From: an uncultured Lachnospiraceae bacterium
GTDB taxonomy: Bacteria > Bacillota > Clostridia > Lachnospirales > Lachnospiraceae
Assembly: GCA_934351925.1 (NCBI GenBank)
Contig: CAKRJT010000010.1
Location: 34,903 to 98,902 of the forward strand
Direction: 5' to 3'
DNA length: 64,000 nt
The notes under the pieces were generated by a model. It worked only from the letters and a program-made list of their open reading frames with translations, searched no databases and was not told the DNA's origin. The position numbers and the translations under genes were made by a program. This document shows, one piece after another, positions 28,113-37,914 of the stretch (position 1 is the stretch's first letter; each line of letters opens with the position of its first letter).

Positions 28113-29366
28113 CTACTCTCCTCTCTTTTCCACAACAAAGGCTGTAGGGAGCCTCCATGAGGAAGTAGAATAATATAATGTTACACTAGTCATCTCATAG
28201 GCGCCGTTATAGTACATCGCCGATGAACTTCCACCGTCGAGGTTCGCCGCATTTACCGCGCCGTACTCCTGCATTATGGAAATCAGATCCTGCGCTGTTG
28301 CGCCGAGATGCCCTGCTGCACCTCTTCCGTCGGTCACGAGCATTAGCACCGTTCCGTCGGCGCGCTGTCCTATGGCAGTACGAGGATTTGCACCGCTTCC
28401 GCTGCCTGATATCTCCCTTGATGTTCCATTTATGATAAGTTTCGTAAAATGATTATTGTCACCATCATCAATGTCCTTGAAGCTTACCGCATCTCTTATC
28501 TTATTGTCAGCGACAAACTGCTGCACCTGCACGGCGCTCATGCCTCCGATATCGGAAATCATGAGAATATTGTCCTCGGTAAAACCAATCATGACGTCGC
28601 CCGCCTGCGGAGCATTATACTGAATCACACCGTCACACACCACAAGCCCCTTCGGGATACCACCCCAGTTGCCCTCCGAGTAGTACTCACCGCCGTTAAT
28701 TCCCGCGGCGAAATCACCTCTCTGCACGAGCTGCTCGAGCGTCTCTCCATACTTATTCTTGTCAAAATCCGACCAAGGATATATTGTCGAGAGTTTCACC
28801 CTTGAAGGGTCGTTTATAATGAGCATCTTCGCAAAGAACGAACGTCCCGATATCTCAACAAGCTCCATGCCGTCAATATCGAATTCGGGATTGTCGTCAT
28901 TTTCACCCTGCGAAGGTATCTCTATCAGATCAGGATTTACATTCTCTTCGGTTCTTGCCATTCCGTTTCTGTCCGTTATCGCAAGTATCTCGTCCTCGCT
29001 GAAATACCATGAGGCGAGAAACTTCATCTGCCCTGTCTCAAGGATTGTCGAAACAAACAAGTCTCTGGCAGCCTCGGACGGTCCATGGCATATTGTGTAC
29101 AGTGTCATGTACGCACCCGCAAAGGTGACTAAGGCAAATGCCACAATACATAACAGCACTCTGCCGATAATCTTTAGAGCCCGGTTCTCCTTCTTAGGCT
29201 TTTTATTTCCGGAATTTTCTCTTGGCGAATTTTCTTTTTTATGATTTCCGCGCTTTGGATTTTCCTTCGTCTTATTGTCCTGCATCCTCTTTGCGGCTTT
29301 GTTTTTAACTGCCGTTCTGTCCGTCTCGTCCATATTGACATCTAAAATCTCGATATCGTCCTTCAT
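28113..29366 (-). CDS. Membrane-anchored phosphodiester glycosidase (NAGPA-domain) protein
   Basis: The 417-residue protein has a Lys/Asn-rich cytoplasmic N-terminus (about residues 15-60), one transmembrane helix (about 62-85) and an outer NAGPA domain. The family signature is clear: INGGEYYSEGNW (about 238), RTAIGQRADGTVLMLVTDGRG (positions about 325-345), and NLDGGSSSAMYYNG (about 370). Members hydrolyse GlcNAc-1-phosphodiesters on teichoic acids or other glycopolymers. AAGGAGGAAAG precedes the ATG, which overlaps the GT2-GtrA stop as ATGA. Coupled expression with a glycosyltransferase supports a role in surface glycopolymer turnover. Confidence 0.85.
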   Translation of the reverse strand: MKDDIEILDVNMDETDRTAVKNKAAKRMQDNKTKENPKRGNHKKENSPRENSGNKKPKKENRALKIIGRVLLCIVAFALVTFAGAYMTLYTICHGPSEAARDLFVSTILETGQMKFLASWYFSEDEILAITDRNGMARTEENVNPDLIEIPSQGENDDNPEFDIDGMELVEISGRSFFAKMLIINDPSRVKLSTIYPWSDFDKNKYGETLEQLVQRGDFAAGINGGEYYSEGNWGGIPKGLVVCDGVIQYNAPQAGDVMIGFTEDNILMISDIGGMSAVQVQQFVADNKIRDAVSFKDIDDGDNNHFTKLIINGTSREISGSGSGANPRTAIGQRADGTVLMLVTDGRGAAGHLGATAQDLISIMQEYGAVNAANLDGGSSSAMYYNGAYEMTSVTLYYSTSSWRLPTAFVVEKRGE

Positions 29367-30439
29367 CTTTCCTCCTTAAAAACCCATCTGTGCTGAATTT
29401 GAAAGCTTATGATAAACAGCACGACATCGACAACGAGCTTTAACACAATCTCAAGGAAGGAGCCTGCCCTGCACAGTGAGCTGAGCAAAAATACCAGTCC
29501 GTAGGAAGCCGCTGTCTGGAAAACGCATAATATATAGTAGCGGACAAGTGAGCGTCCGACAGACGCCTTCGACTTGAACACCGCATTTTTGTTCATTGTA
29601 TAGTTGCATATTGAGGAAACTGCCCTCGCAGCAAAAGTTGCTATAAAGAGGCGCACGCCTCTCTCCAGTTTTGCGCCAATCAGAAATACAAGCAGGCTGT
29701 ATATACCGTAATCTATAAGAAACGATGTGCCCGAGCTTAACATAAATTTGAATATAATTTTGTAAATCTTTAACGAGTCCTTAATCGGGTCAAAATGCGT
29801 CGAGGCATTGTCCTCTAAGTAAACCGTCTCAATTTTTACCTCCTCCATGCCAATGTGGTTTCTCTTTATGGCAAAGAGCATCTGCGTCTCGTACTCGAAG
29901 CGCTCTCCCTCAACCTCACACATAAGCGGAAGATACTTATACGGAATTGCGCGGAGCCCCGTCTGCGTGTCTGATATCTTAATTCCGCAGAAAATCCTGA
30001 ACACAAGGCTCGTGCTGACATTTCCGACCCTGCTCTTCCAAGGGACGTTCTTCTGCGTGAAATCACGACAGCCGAGTATAACCTTATCCCCGCACTCAAG
30101 CAGCTTTTCGGCGCATGCCTTTATGTCCTTGATCGTGTGCTGGTTATCCCCGTCAACCGTGATTACGCCTGCCGACCCCTTCCTGTTTTCAACAACATAA
30201 GAGAAGGCCGTTTTGAGCGCCCTTCCCTTTCCCTTGTTGACCTCGTGTGTCAGCAGTGTAACCTCCTTGTGCGAGGCAGCCTGACGGAAAGGCTCAAGAT
30301 GAGCCTCATCGCTTCCGTCATTTACGAGAACTATATCCGTAAAGCCTGCACCTAACAGTCCATCCACCACCTTGTTAAGCTTGTCGTCCGGATTGAGCGA
30401 TGGAAGTACTATCGTAACTTTCTTAAAATCCACATTCAT
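29363..30439 (-). CDS. Bifunctional glycosyltransferase family 2 / GtrA-like flippase protein
   Basis: The 358-residue protein fuses two domains. Residues 1-220 are a GT2 domain of the polyprenyl-phosphate-sugar synthase type: VTIVLPSLNPDDKL, IVLVNDGSDE, and GVITVDGDNQH (DxD-like). Residues 228-358 are GtrA with four transmembrane helices (SSGTSFLIDYGIYSLLVFL, AARAVSSICNYTMN) and a typical end, FQIQHRWVFKEE. Such proteins make undecaprenyl-phosphate-linked sugars and help move them across the membrane to decorate wall polymers. It is probably first in a three-gene run with the glycosidase and the unknown membrane protein. Confidence 0.9.
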   Translation of the reverse strand: MNVDFKKVTIVLPSLNPDDKLNKVVDGLLGAGFTDIVLVNDGSDEAHLEPFRQAASHKEVTLLTHEVNKGKGRALKTAFSYVVENRKGSAGVITVDGDNQHTIKDIKACAEKLLECGDKVILGCRDFTQKNVPWKSRVGNVSTSLVFRIFCGIKISDTQTGLRAIPYKYLPLMCEVEGERFEYETQMLFAIKRNHIGMEEVKIETVYLEDNASTHFDPIKDSLKIYKIIFKFMLSSGTSFLIDYGIYSLLVFLIGAKLERGVRLFIATFAARAVSSICNYTMNKNAVFKSKASVGRSLVRYYILCVFQTAASYGLVFLLSSLCRAGSFLEIVLKLVVDVVLFIISFQIQHRWVFKEER

Positions 30440-30487
30440 ATATAAATCCTGTCCTTTTATTATCTGACCGGGAGACCACTTTCTGCA

Positions 30488-33127
30488 CTATTTTCTAAGG
30501 TGTGCAAGTCTCTCCTTAACCTGTTCCATCATCTGGGTGTACTTCGCAAGCTTATCCTTCTCCTCCTGAAGCTTTGCAGCAGGTGCCTTGCTCACGAAGC
30601 GCTCATTTGAGAGCATGCCGTTAACTCTTGCAAGCTCTCCGTTAAGTCTCTTCTCCTCATTCTCAAGACGTTCTATCTCCTTTGCAATGTCTACAAGCTC
30701 TGCAAACGGCATGTAGATTGTTCCGTTAGGTATAACAACCGATACAGCATCAGAGTCAATGCCGTCCTTGTTATCCTGGATGATAACCTCACTCGCATAG
30801 CCGAGAGAAGCGAAGAATACCTTTCCGTTCTCAAATATATTCCTGAGAGCCTCGTCCTGTGATACAACATATACCTTTGCCTTGCGGCTTGGAGCAACAT
30901 TCATGGAGGTTCTCGTGTTTCTTATTCCTCTTACCGCCTCCTTGATTGTCTCGATGGCATTCTCCTCAACAGGGAAGTTAAACTCCTCCTTGTATACAGG
31001 CCAGTCGGATATCATAATTGACTTCTCCTCGTCCTGAAGGTTGCAGAAGATTTCCTCCGTGATGAACGGCATATATGGGTGCAGAAGCTTCAAGGACTCT
31101 ATGAGCACCGTCTTTAAGGTGTAGAGTGCAGCAGCCTTCGTTGTGTCCTCATCGTTGTAGAGACGAGGCTTAACCATCTCGATATACCAGTCGCAGAACT
31201 CCTCCCAGATAAAGTCATAAATCTTGCCAACGGCAACACCGAGGTCAAAGTTCTCCATGTTCTCGGTAACATCCTTGGCGAGCGTGTTGAGCTTAGATAA
31301 AATCCACTTGTCGGCAGGTGTGAGCTCGTCAAGGCTTACCGCCCTGTTCTCTGCCTTGTCAAGGTTCATCATAATAAATCTTGAAGCATTCCATACCTTG
31401 TTCGCAAAGTTGCGGCTCGCCTCAACCCTCTCCCAGTAGAAACGCATATCGTTTCCAGGTGCATTTCCCGTAACAAGCGTAAGTCTTAGTGCGTCTGCAC
31501 CGTACTTGTCGATAACCTCGAGCGGGTCGATACCGTTTCCGAGCGACTTGCTCATCTTGCGTCCCTGTGAGTCTCTCACAAGACCATGGATTAAAACATT
31601 CTTAAACGGTACTTCTCCCATATGCTCAAGTCCCGAGAACATCATTCTTACTACCCAGAAGAATATGATATCGTAGCCTGTTACGAGTACGTCCGTAGGA
31701 TAAAAGTATTCAAGCTCAGGTGTCTTTTCAGGCCAGCCGAGTGTTGAGAACGGCCAGAGTGCTGAGGAGAACCAGGTATCGAGCGTGTCAGGGTCCTGTC
31801 TCATAGGCTTGCCGCACTTAGGACACACCGCAGACTCATCCTTGGTAACGACCATCTCGCCGCACTCATCGCAGTAGAATGCAGGTATCCTGTGTCCCCA
31901 CCAGAGCTGACGTGATATACACCAGTCCTTAATTCCCTCTAACCAGTGGAAATATGTCTTATCAAAATGCTCCGGGACGAACTTGGTATCACCGTTCTTC
32001 ACAGCCTCAATTGCAGGTGCCGCAAGCTCCTTCATCTTTACAAACCACTGCTTGGATACCCTAGGCTCGACGGTTGTATGGCAGCGGTAGCAGGTACCTA
32101 CGTTGTGGCTGTAGTCCTCAATCTTTACAAGCGCTCCCTCTGCCTCAAGGTCCTTGACTATAGCCTCCCTTGCCTCATATCTGTCCATCCCGGCATACTT
32201 AGGATAATCGTCAACAATCTTAGCATCCTCAGTCATAACATTGATTACAGGAAGATTATGTCTTAAACCAACCTCAAAATCGTTAGGGTCGTGTGCAGGC
32301 GTAATCTTGACAACTCCGGTACCGAACTCCATCTCAACGTACTCATCGGCGATGATTGGGATTTCCCTGTGGACTATAGGAAGAACAACCGTCTTTCCTA
32401 CCATATCCTTATATCTCTCATCGTTAGGATTTACCGCAACCGCCGTATCGCCGAGCATTGTCTCAGGTCTTGTGGTTGCCATCTGGATATATCCGCTTCC
32501 GTCTGCGAGAGGATATCTCAAATGCCAGAAATGTCCTGCCTGATCCTCGTACTCAACCTCAGCGTCTGAAATCGATGTAAGGCACTTCGGACACCAGTTG
32601 ATTATTCTCTCGCCCTTGTATATCTGTCCCTTATTGTAGAGATTAACAAATACTTCCTTTACTGCCTTGGAACAGCCCTCGTCCATCGTGAAGCGCTCTC
32701 TGTCCCAGTCCGCCGAGGAACCTATCTTCTTTAACTGGCTCACAATTCTTCCGCCATACTCAGCCTTCCAGTCCCATGCCCGCTTTAAGAATGCGTCTCT
32801 TCCAATCTCTTCCTTAGTCACGCCCTCTTTTCTCATAGCCTCGACGATCTTTGCCTCGGTTGCTATGGAAGCGTGGTCGGTTCCCGGAACCCAGAGAGCC
32901 TCATAGCCCTGCATTCTCTTAAATCTGATGAGAATATCCTGAAGCGTGTTGTCAAGCGCATGCCCCATATGAAGCTGTCCTGTGATATTTGGAGGCGGCA
33001 TGACAATCGTAAAAGGCTTCTTGTCACGATTTACCTCAGCGTGAAAATACTTATTGTCGAGCCACTTCTGATACAGACGTCCTTCAATCTCGGAAGGATT
33101 GTAGTTTTTTTCAAGTTCCTTTGCCAT
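30488..33127 (-). CDS. valS: Valyl-tRNA synthetase
   Basis: ValS charges tRNA-Val and edits mischarged Thr. The 879-residue class I enzyme has the HIGH motif in [15 protein letters not shown] (about residue 45), the KMSKS motif in [16 protein letters not shown] (about 525), the CP1 editing domain ([13 protein letters not shown]), and the C-terminal coiled coil ([18 protein letters not shown] onward) typical of ValS. A Cys cluster is visible (CDECGEM, CPKCGKP), suggesting zinc binding. AAGGAGAATGAAAAG precedes the ATG. Upstream is a T-box leader, so uncharged tRNA-Val should permit read-through. Confidence 0.97.
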   Translation of the reverse strand: MAKELEKNYNPSEIEGRLYQKWLDNKYFHAEVNRDKKPFTIVMPPPNITGQLHMGHALDNTLQDILIRFKRMQGYEALWVPGTDHASIATEAKIVEAMRKEGVTKEEIGRDAFLKRAWDWKAEYGGRIVSQLKKIGSSADWDRERFTMDEGCSKAVKEVFVNLYNKGQIYKGERIINWCPKCLTSISDAEVEYEDQAGHFWHLRYPLADGSGYIQMATTRPETMLGDTAVAVNPNDERYKDMVGKTVVLPIVHREIPIIADEYVEMEFGTGVVKITPAHDPNDFEVGLRHNLPVINVMTEDAKIVDDYPKYAGMDRYEAREAIVKDLEAEGALVKIEDYSHNVGTCYRCHTTVEPRVSKQWFVKMKELAAPAIEAVKNGDTKFVPEHFDKTYFHWLEGIKDWCISRQLWWGHRIPAFYCDECGEMVVTKDESAVCPKCGKPMRQDPDTLDTWFSSALWPFSTLGWPEKTPELEYFYPTDVLVTGYDIIFFWVVRMMFSGLEHMGEVPFKNVLIHGLVRDSQGRKMSKSLGNGIDPLEVIDKYGADALRLTLVTGNAPGNDMRFYWERVEASRNFANKVWNASRFIMMNLDKAENRAVSLDELTPADKWILSKLNTLAKDVTENMENFDLGVAVGKIYDFIWEEFCDWYIEMVKPRLYNDEDTTKAAALYTLKTVLIESLKLLHPYMPFITEEIFCNLQDEEKSIMISDWPVYKEEFNFPVEENAIETIKEAVRGIRNTRTSMNVAPSRKAKVYVVSQDEALRNIFENGKVFFASLGYASEVIIQDNKDGIDSDAVSVVIPNGTIYMPFAELVDIAKEIERLENEEKRLNGELARVNGMLSNERFVSKAPAAKLQEEKDKLAKYTQMMEQVKERLAHLRK

Positions 33128-33183
33128 CTTTTCATTCTCCTTTTTATGTGTGCGGAGAGTTCTGTTTTGTCAAAATATTCCTT

Positions 33184-33224
33184 CAAAAACAAAACCCTCC
33201 GCAGAAAAATATCTCTGCGAAGGG
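33184..33224 (-). terminator. T-box terminator ahead of valS
   Basis: CCCTTCGCAGA pairs with CTGCGGAGGG and is followed by TTTTGTTTTTG on the minus strand, just downstream of the T-box sequence. Confidence 0.85.
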
Positions 33225-33508
33225 CGATTATACTTACCGCGGTACCACCTTCATTGACTTATAAAAGTCCTCTCTGTCACAGCGCGAAATACCTCGTACA
33301 CCATGTCTGTCCTTGTAACGGGAACAACTCCGTCATCAGCTAATCAAAAATAATATCACATGCGATAATCTTCTTTCACAGACGCTGCTCAAAAGCTACC
33401 TTCCCATAAAGCACAATCTGGAAACGCTCCCAGCCGTGAATATTATTCACTACGCTTCCTCTCTGTAGGTATGCATTATGGTACTCCTCTTCGTCATTGC
33501 ATTTACAT
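33190..33508 (-). promoter_or_regulatory. T-box riboswitch of valS
   Basis: The minus strand contains the T-box core AAGGTGGTACCGCGG (complement at 33237-33251), a terminator after it, and Stem I features further upstream (ACGAAGAGGAGTA and CAGAGAGGAAGC). I could not assign the specifier codon with confidence; valine is expected from the gene. Confidence 0.9.
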
Positions 33509-33514
33509 ATCTTT

Positions 33515-33544
33515 AATATATACGTTTTTATAAGGATTTGTCAA
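33515..33544 (-). promoter_or_regulatory. Sigma-A promoter of the valS leader
   Basis: TTGACA and TATATT are 18 bp apart. The promoter overlaps the last codons of the upstream propeller gene. Confidence 0.7.
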
Positions 33545-35966
33545 CCTCTATATTCTTTTTCTTCCTGTCCTTCATAACAAAATACATCAATATTCCAAAC
33601 GCCGCTGCGAGGAGTACCATCCTCACCCACAGCTTTTCAAGAAGCTTCTGCTCCTTGTTGATTGTAAGCTTTATCGTCCGAACAGCGACAGCCCTTCCGT
33701 CCTCGCCGATTTCATCTCCTAAGAGCTCGAACCAGAAGGTGTGGCTTCCACCCTCTAGATCCTCGTATATGATGTGCTCAAGCTCACTGAGGCGCACGAC
33801 GGTGTAGGCATTGTCCATGCCCGGCATTATATAACGCACATAAGGATCCTCGTTGGAGAAATTGAGAACCGAGCACATGATGTCAAGCTCCTTCGCATCC
33901 TTCGTCAGGTTGACCTCGTACTGTCCATCACCGCTGTCGATAAGCTCGACCACACGCTTATCAACACTTACACTTTGAATTCTCACCTTGAGCGCCGATA
34001 TATCGAACACCTCATCTTTGTGTACATAGGAGTATATCTTTCTTCCGCAGGCCAGGTAGAGCCTGCCCTCGGAGGCCATAAAGCCATGTCCGCCGTCGGT
34101 CAGCGTCCCGAAAAAGCCTGCCTGCTCATCATACAGTTCATAGGATGCCTGCTCCTTAACCCCTCCCTTACCGAACAGGTCGTCAAGATTTATGACAAAC
34201 AGTGCCTTTTTGCACACGGCATAGAGCTTGTCGTCCCTGATAAAGATATTCTTACATTCCTGCCCCGCAAGCGCCTCCGGCATACCGGAAAGCTCGACCA
34301 GCTTCCTTCCGTTATAGTAGGCTGCTCCGTTGTCCGTAGCGATAAAGAAACCTCCGTCATAGGCAGCCAGGTCGTTAACCTGCTTTGACGGCAGCCCCGA
34401 ATTCTCATCGATTACTTCGACAAGGCTTCCGTCCTCAAACACATAAATGCCTGCCCCCGCACTTGCAAGAAACACTCTGCTCTGTGTCTTTTTGCCGAAT
34501 ACGCCGGATATGGCGGCGGTAAGCTGCGTGTTGTACAGACCGTCCGTGCCTGCATACACAGCCGTGATGTTCTCTCCATTCCAGACAGTACAGCCCTCAT
34601 CTGTCAGCACATAGAGCTCACCGTCAAGCTGCATAAGGCGGTTGACCCTCGCTGCAGCTACAACCTGACCGCCGTCCTCAGCGTACACCCCCTCGCCGTA
34701 CACAGCGGCATACTTCTTATCTTTATATGTGATTATGTCCGTTATTCTTCCCGCGGCAAAATTCTCCGTGAATTCATTCACGACAGCTTGCTTCGTCTGC
34801 GTGTCGAAGGCTGCCACTCCGCTGTCGGTTGCGGCATACAGTACGCCGTCCTCCTCCATAACAGAGTTAATCACATCGACATTGATATCCGTCTGCGTCA
34901 GCTCATCGGTGAAGTCCGATTTTCTGAGCAGTAAAATTCCCCTTTTTGTGGAGCTTATCCAGTAATTTCCCTGATAATCCACCATCATGTCAGAAAAGCC
35001 GCTCTCAAAATCATCGAAACGGCAGATGTGAAATTCTGCTCTGCCAAGACCGTCAATTCCGTCGGATCCGAGGATAAAATATCCTATTCCGTTTTCTGTG
35101 AGAACCCAGAGTCTCTCACCATCATAATACAGCCTGTTTATTTGATTGTAACTATCCATATTTTTATTGAGTGGAACCTCGTAAAAGCTCTTTGCCCCCG
35201 AGACTGCATCGCTCTCATCGATAACCGCGATGCGCGAGTCGGACATTCCCACGAGAAAATATCCGTCCACATACGTTACTGCCGCTCTGCCCGTGCATGG
35301 CAGCTTCACGGCTGCTGCCTCAACGGCGTCCTTCATAAACACTACATTTCCGTTCACCGTCACTGCCGCAGCAAGCTCCCTGCCCGCCGCAATCGAGGTC
35401 GCATAGTAGAACTCATCACCGATGAGCTCCGTCACTACATAGCCGCTCTTCGGGTTTATCGCGAGCATATTCTTTAACGTGCCGACATATATATATCCGT
35501 CACTGCCCTCAGCAATGCTCGTGGCATAATTCGAGGCATACCCGCTCACATCGTCAAAATGCTGGAACCTCGAGCCTAAGTTCACCGCACCGCCGTAGGT
35601 CGTGGTAGCAAACCACACTCCGCCGTCAGCGGTTTTTGTTATATCACTCACACCGTCAAAATGGTAAAATGTTCCATACTCCGTAAACTCATTGCCATCG
35701 TATGCAGCAAGTCCCCTGTCAGTTCCTATCCATACAACGCCGTCATCTGTCTGCGCTATAGAGCTGACATTGTTTGAGCGCATGCCTGCAGTCGTGTTAT
35801 ATATAGTCTGTCCATAGTTCTCCCAATTAATATCAGAGTCCGTCCCATCCTGCGAAATATCCTGTTCATCCCCGTATACCTTCAAACACTCCTGATTGGA
35901 CACGGCTCCTGCGAACATCACACATACAGTCAACGCAAGGAGCGTACTCCTCAACCCTCTCTTCAT
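33528..35966 (-). CDS. Membrane-anchored beta-propeller sensor-like protein with Y_Y_Y domain and no output domain
   Basis: The 812-residue protein has an N-terminal signal sequence (MKRGLRSTLLALTVCVMFAG). About twelve to fourteen Reg_prop-type repeats follow (VSSIAQTDDGVVWIGTDRGL, DGGVWFATTTYGG, VDYQGNYWISSTKRGIL), spanning roughly residues 55-650. A Y_Y_Y-like beta-sandwich follows (about 670-770; RYIMPGMDNAY, GGSHTFWFELLG), then one transmembrane helix (about 778-798) and a short basic cytoplasmic tail. In this family the helix is usually followed by a histidine kinase or GGDEF domain; here only about 15 residues remain. It lies 18 bp after the coiled-coil membrane protein and is probably the last gene of the rarA-DUF5717 run. 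Confidence 0.82.
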   Translation of the reverse strand: MKRGLRSTLLALTVCVMFAGAVSNQECLKVYGDEQDISQDGTDSDINWENYGQTIYNTTAGMRSNNVSSIAQTDDGVVWIGTDRGLAAYDGNEFTEYGTFYHFDGVSDITKTADGGVWFATTTYGGAVNLGSRFQHFDDVSGYASNYATSIAEGSDGYIYVGTLKNMLAINPKSGYVVTELIGDEFYYATSIAAGRELAAAVTVNGNVVFMKDAVEAAAVKLPCTGRAAVTYVDGYFLVGMSDSRIAVIDESDAVSGAKSFYEVPLNKNMDSYNQINRLYYDGERLWVLTENGIGYFILGSDGIDGLGRAEFHICRFDDFESGFSDMMVDYQGNYWISSTKRGILLLRKSDFTDELTQTDINVDVINSVMEEDGVLYAATDSGVAAFDTQTKQAVVNEFTENFAAGRITDIITYKDKKYAAVYGEGVYAEDGGQVVAAARVNRLMQLDGELYVLTDEGCTVWNGENITAVYAGTDGLYNTQLTAAISGVFGKKTQSRVFLASAGAGIYVFEDGSLVEVIDENSGLPSKQVNDLAAYDGGFFIATDNGAAYYNGRKLVELSGMPEALAGQECKNIFIRDDKLYAVCKKALFVINLDDLFGKGGVKEQASYELYDEQAGFFGTLTDGGHGFMASEGRLYLACGRKIYSYVHKDEVFDISALKVRIQSVSVDKRVVELIDSGDGQYEVNLTKDAKELDIMCSVLNFSNEDPYVRYIMPGMDNAYTVVRLSELEHIIYEDLEGGSHTFWFELLGDEIGEDGRAVAVRTIKLTINKEQKLLEKLWVRMVLLAAAFGILMYFVMKDRKKKNIEVDKSL

Positions 35967-35984
35967 ACTCTGTCTCCTTATATC

Positions 35985-37166
35985 TTATAAATCGGCACAG
36001 CCATAGCTGGTCACAATCTGCATAATCTCATCTGCATACTGCGGATTCTGTTTCGCACATTCCGCAATATTTTTCTTTGCCTCGTCTACCTTCTTTATAT
36101 TATACTCCATCTGTTCCCTTAGCTTCTGTCTGCGTACATTGAGGTTATGTCTCACCTCGACCATCTCCTTAGGGTTGAACAGTGCCTCAAGCTGATTCTG
36201 CCATATCTCGGCATCTCTCATTCCTATTCCGGCGAGTATTCCCGTAAGCTGATCCGTAGCCCTGCCGAGCATTCCCGTGGTACGCGCATATCTCTCACGT
36301 TCTTTTTTGTCATCTAAAAACATCTGATAGGTATTCGAAAACTCATATGCATTCTTCACCCCGTACTTGGCATACTGATACTCTATACTGTTTACCGTAT
36401 TTATGTATTTTATTTTAACCTTATTCTGGAGAACTATCGCCCTGTTAAGTTTCTTCTCCGAGAGCTTGAGCGTGTACACCGCATTGCGGTTTAACACGAA
36501 CATCACGACGATAAACACTGTCATAGCAAAAAGCAGCACCGTGAGTATATAGTTATCCCCATCAGGTACAATACGCTTCGTCACCGCCATATATATGAAG
36601 ATGGCGACTATGATGACGACGCCTATTATGGAGATGTTCTTTACATTGCCCTGACGGTTCACACAATTGTCTATGTCCTCCCTAAGACCAAGCTTTTCCC
36701 CCTCAAGCATGCTCAGATCCTTGCGTACCATCTGGCAGTACTGCTCATCGTTCTGCATCTTCTTTAACGCCTCCGGCAGTTCGTCCTCGTGTGCGCTGTA
36801 ATATGCGTACTTCGATGCCGGGAGCCTTCTCTTCTTATTCCTGCTCTCAACACGCTCGTAATCGAGGCTGAACATATCCTCTGCCGTCTCCGCGATAAGC
36901 CTCCTCGGCTCCTCCTCGAGACTGTCGAGTATCTGTATGTCGTTCAAATGCTCCGTAACAGAGGCATATTCCTTTTTCGCCTCCTCGACATAATTCGAGG
37001 ACTCCACAATCTGCTCGCACTGTGTATTCACATACTGCACACGCGACACCTTGTCAAATATTTTATCGTTGACCTCGCCTTCGGCAAGGATTTCCTGCAT
37101 ATCCATGTCGGATATGTCGTATATGTCATAATTTTTTTTCTTCTTTTTCTTTCCAAAAAGACCCAT
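35985..37166 (-). CDS. Coiled-coil protein with two central transmembrane helices, unknown function
   Basis: The 393-residue protein begins MGLFGKKKKKKNYDIYD and is rich in charged helices. Long coiled-coil stretches occur at about residues 45-170 and 240-380. Two adjacent transmembrane helices (about 175-195 and 205-228) are split by a short loop, so both termini are cytoplasmic. No enzymatic motif is present. The start at 37166 has GAGGAAGAA upstream; a longer frame to 37190 lacks one. It lies 40 bp after the TPR gene and 18 bp before the propeller gene. The topology suggests a scaffold linking cytoplasmic TPR/ATPase partners to the membrane. Confidence 0.75.
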   Translation of the reverse strand: MGLFGKKKKKKNYDIYDISDMDMQEILAEGEVNDKIFDKVSRVQYVNTQCEQIVESSNYVEEAKKEYASVTEHLNDIQILDSLEEEPRRLIAETAEDMFSLDYERVESRNKKRRLPASKYAYYSAHEDELPEALKKMQNDEQYCQMVRKDLSMLEGEKLGLREDIDNCVNRQGNVKNISIIGVVIIVAIFIYMAVTKRIVPDGDNYILTVLLFAMTVFIVVMFVLNRNAVYTLKLSEKKLNRAIVLQNKVKIKYINTVNSIEYQYAKYGVKNAYEFSNTYQMFLDDKKERERYARTTGMLGRATDQLTGILAGIGMRDAEIWQNQLEALFNPKEMVEVRHNLNVRRQKLREQMEYNIKKVDEAKKNIAECAKQNPQYADEIMQIVTSYGCADL

Positions 37167-37206
37167 TTCTTCCTCATTTCCGAACAGCACGCATCAGCGC
37201 GGCACG

Positions 37207-37914
37207 TTATCTGATATACCCAAGATATTCATTTTTCCACTTTGTGATAAGCTGTGTATTTCCACTCAGGTATGACCCTGCAGCATCGCCGTCTTTTTTT
37301 TCAGGCTCTTTTCCTAAAAGCTCCCGTGCCTTCAATGCACTATCCTTTGACTGCCCGTTTTCATTCATTTTATACGCAGCATCAAAACAGCTTTGTGCCG
37401 CATCAAATGAAAACAGTTTTGCATACGCTGTCCCCATATTATGCCATACATTTCCAAGAAATATCCTGTCCTGTTCCTTATCCGTACCGGCTGACAATAT
37501 ATTCTCATAGCAGGATAATGCTCTGACATACCTTCCGTTTTGAAGATAGCTGTCCGCCCTCGCCTTGAGCCTCTCAAGCGGGTTCTGCGTGTCAAGCCGC
37601 TCAAGCAGCTCCCTTATCTGCGATATCTCCTTTTCAGAGTAAAAATCCACATAGCCGAGCACGGTGAGAACCAGCTCAGACAGTTCCGCCCTTCTCTCCT
37701 TCAGGGCTCTCAGCCTCTGCGCCAGCTCGGGCTCCTTGATATTTTTCTCGATGAACACAAACAGATCCTCGCAGAAAAAATCAGTGCCCACCAGATAAAT
37801 GTCATGATACAGAAAATAGCTGATTTCCTCTATCGAGTACACATTGATATCAGCTCCCTCGATGTAATACGGAACCTTAGAATATTCACTTCTGCAAAGA
37901 ATAATTCCACTCAT
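37207..37914 (-). CDS. TPR-containing protein of unknown function
   Basis: The 235-residue protein starts with a globular segment (MSGIILCRSEYSKVPYYIEG) and then has helical pairs resembling TPRs: ARADSYLQNGRYVRALSCYE (about residues 128-147), NVWHNMGTAYAKLFSFDAAQ (about 170-189) and a further helix. The start overlaps the DUF5716 stop by 4 bp (ATGA), showing translational coupling. Its repeats suit protein-protein contacts, probably with the ATPase encoded just upstream. I do not recognise a named family. Confidence 0.75.
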   Translation of the reverse strand: MSGIILCRSEYSKVPYYIEGADINVYSIEEISYFLYHDIYLVGTDFFCEDLFVFIEKNIKEPELAQRLRALKERRAELSELVLTVLGYVDFYSEKEISQIRELLERLDTQNPLERLKARADSYLQNGRYVRALSCYENILSAGTDKEQDRIFLGNVWHNMGTAYAKLFSFDAAQSCFDAAYKMNENGQSKDSALKARELLGKEPEKKDGDAAGSYLSGNTQLITKWKNEYLGYIR

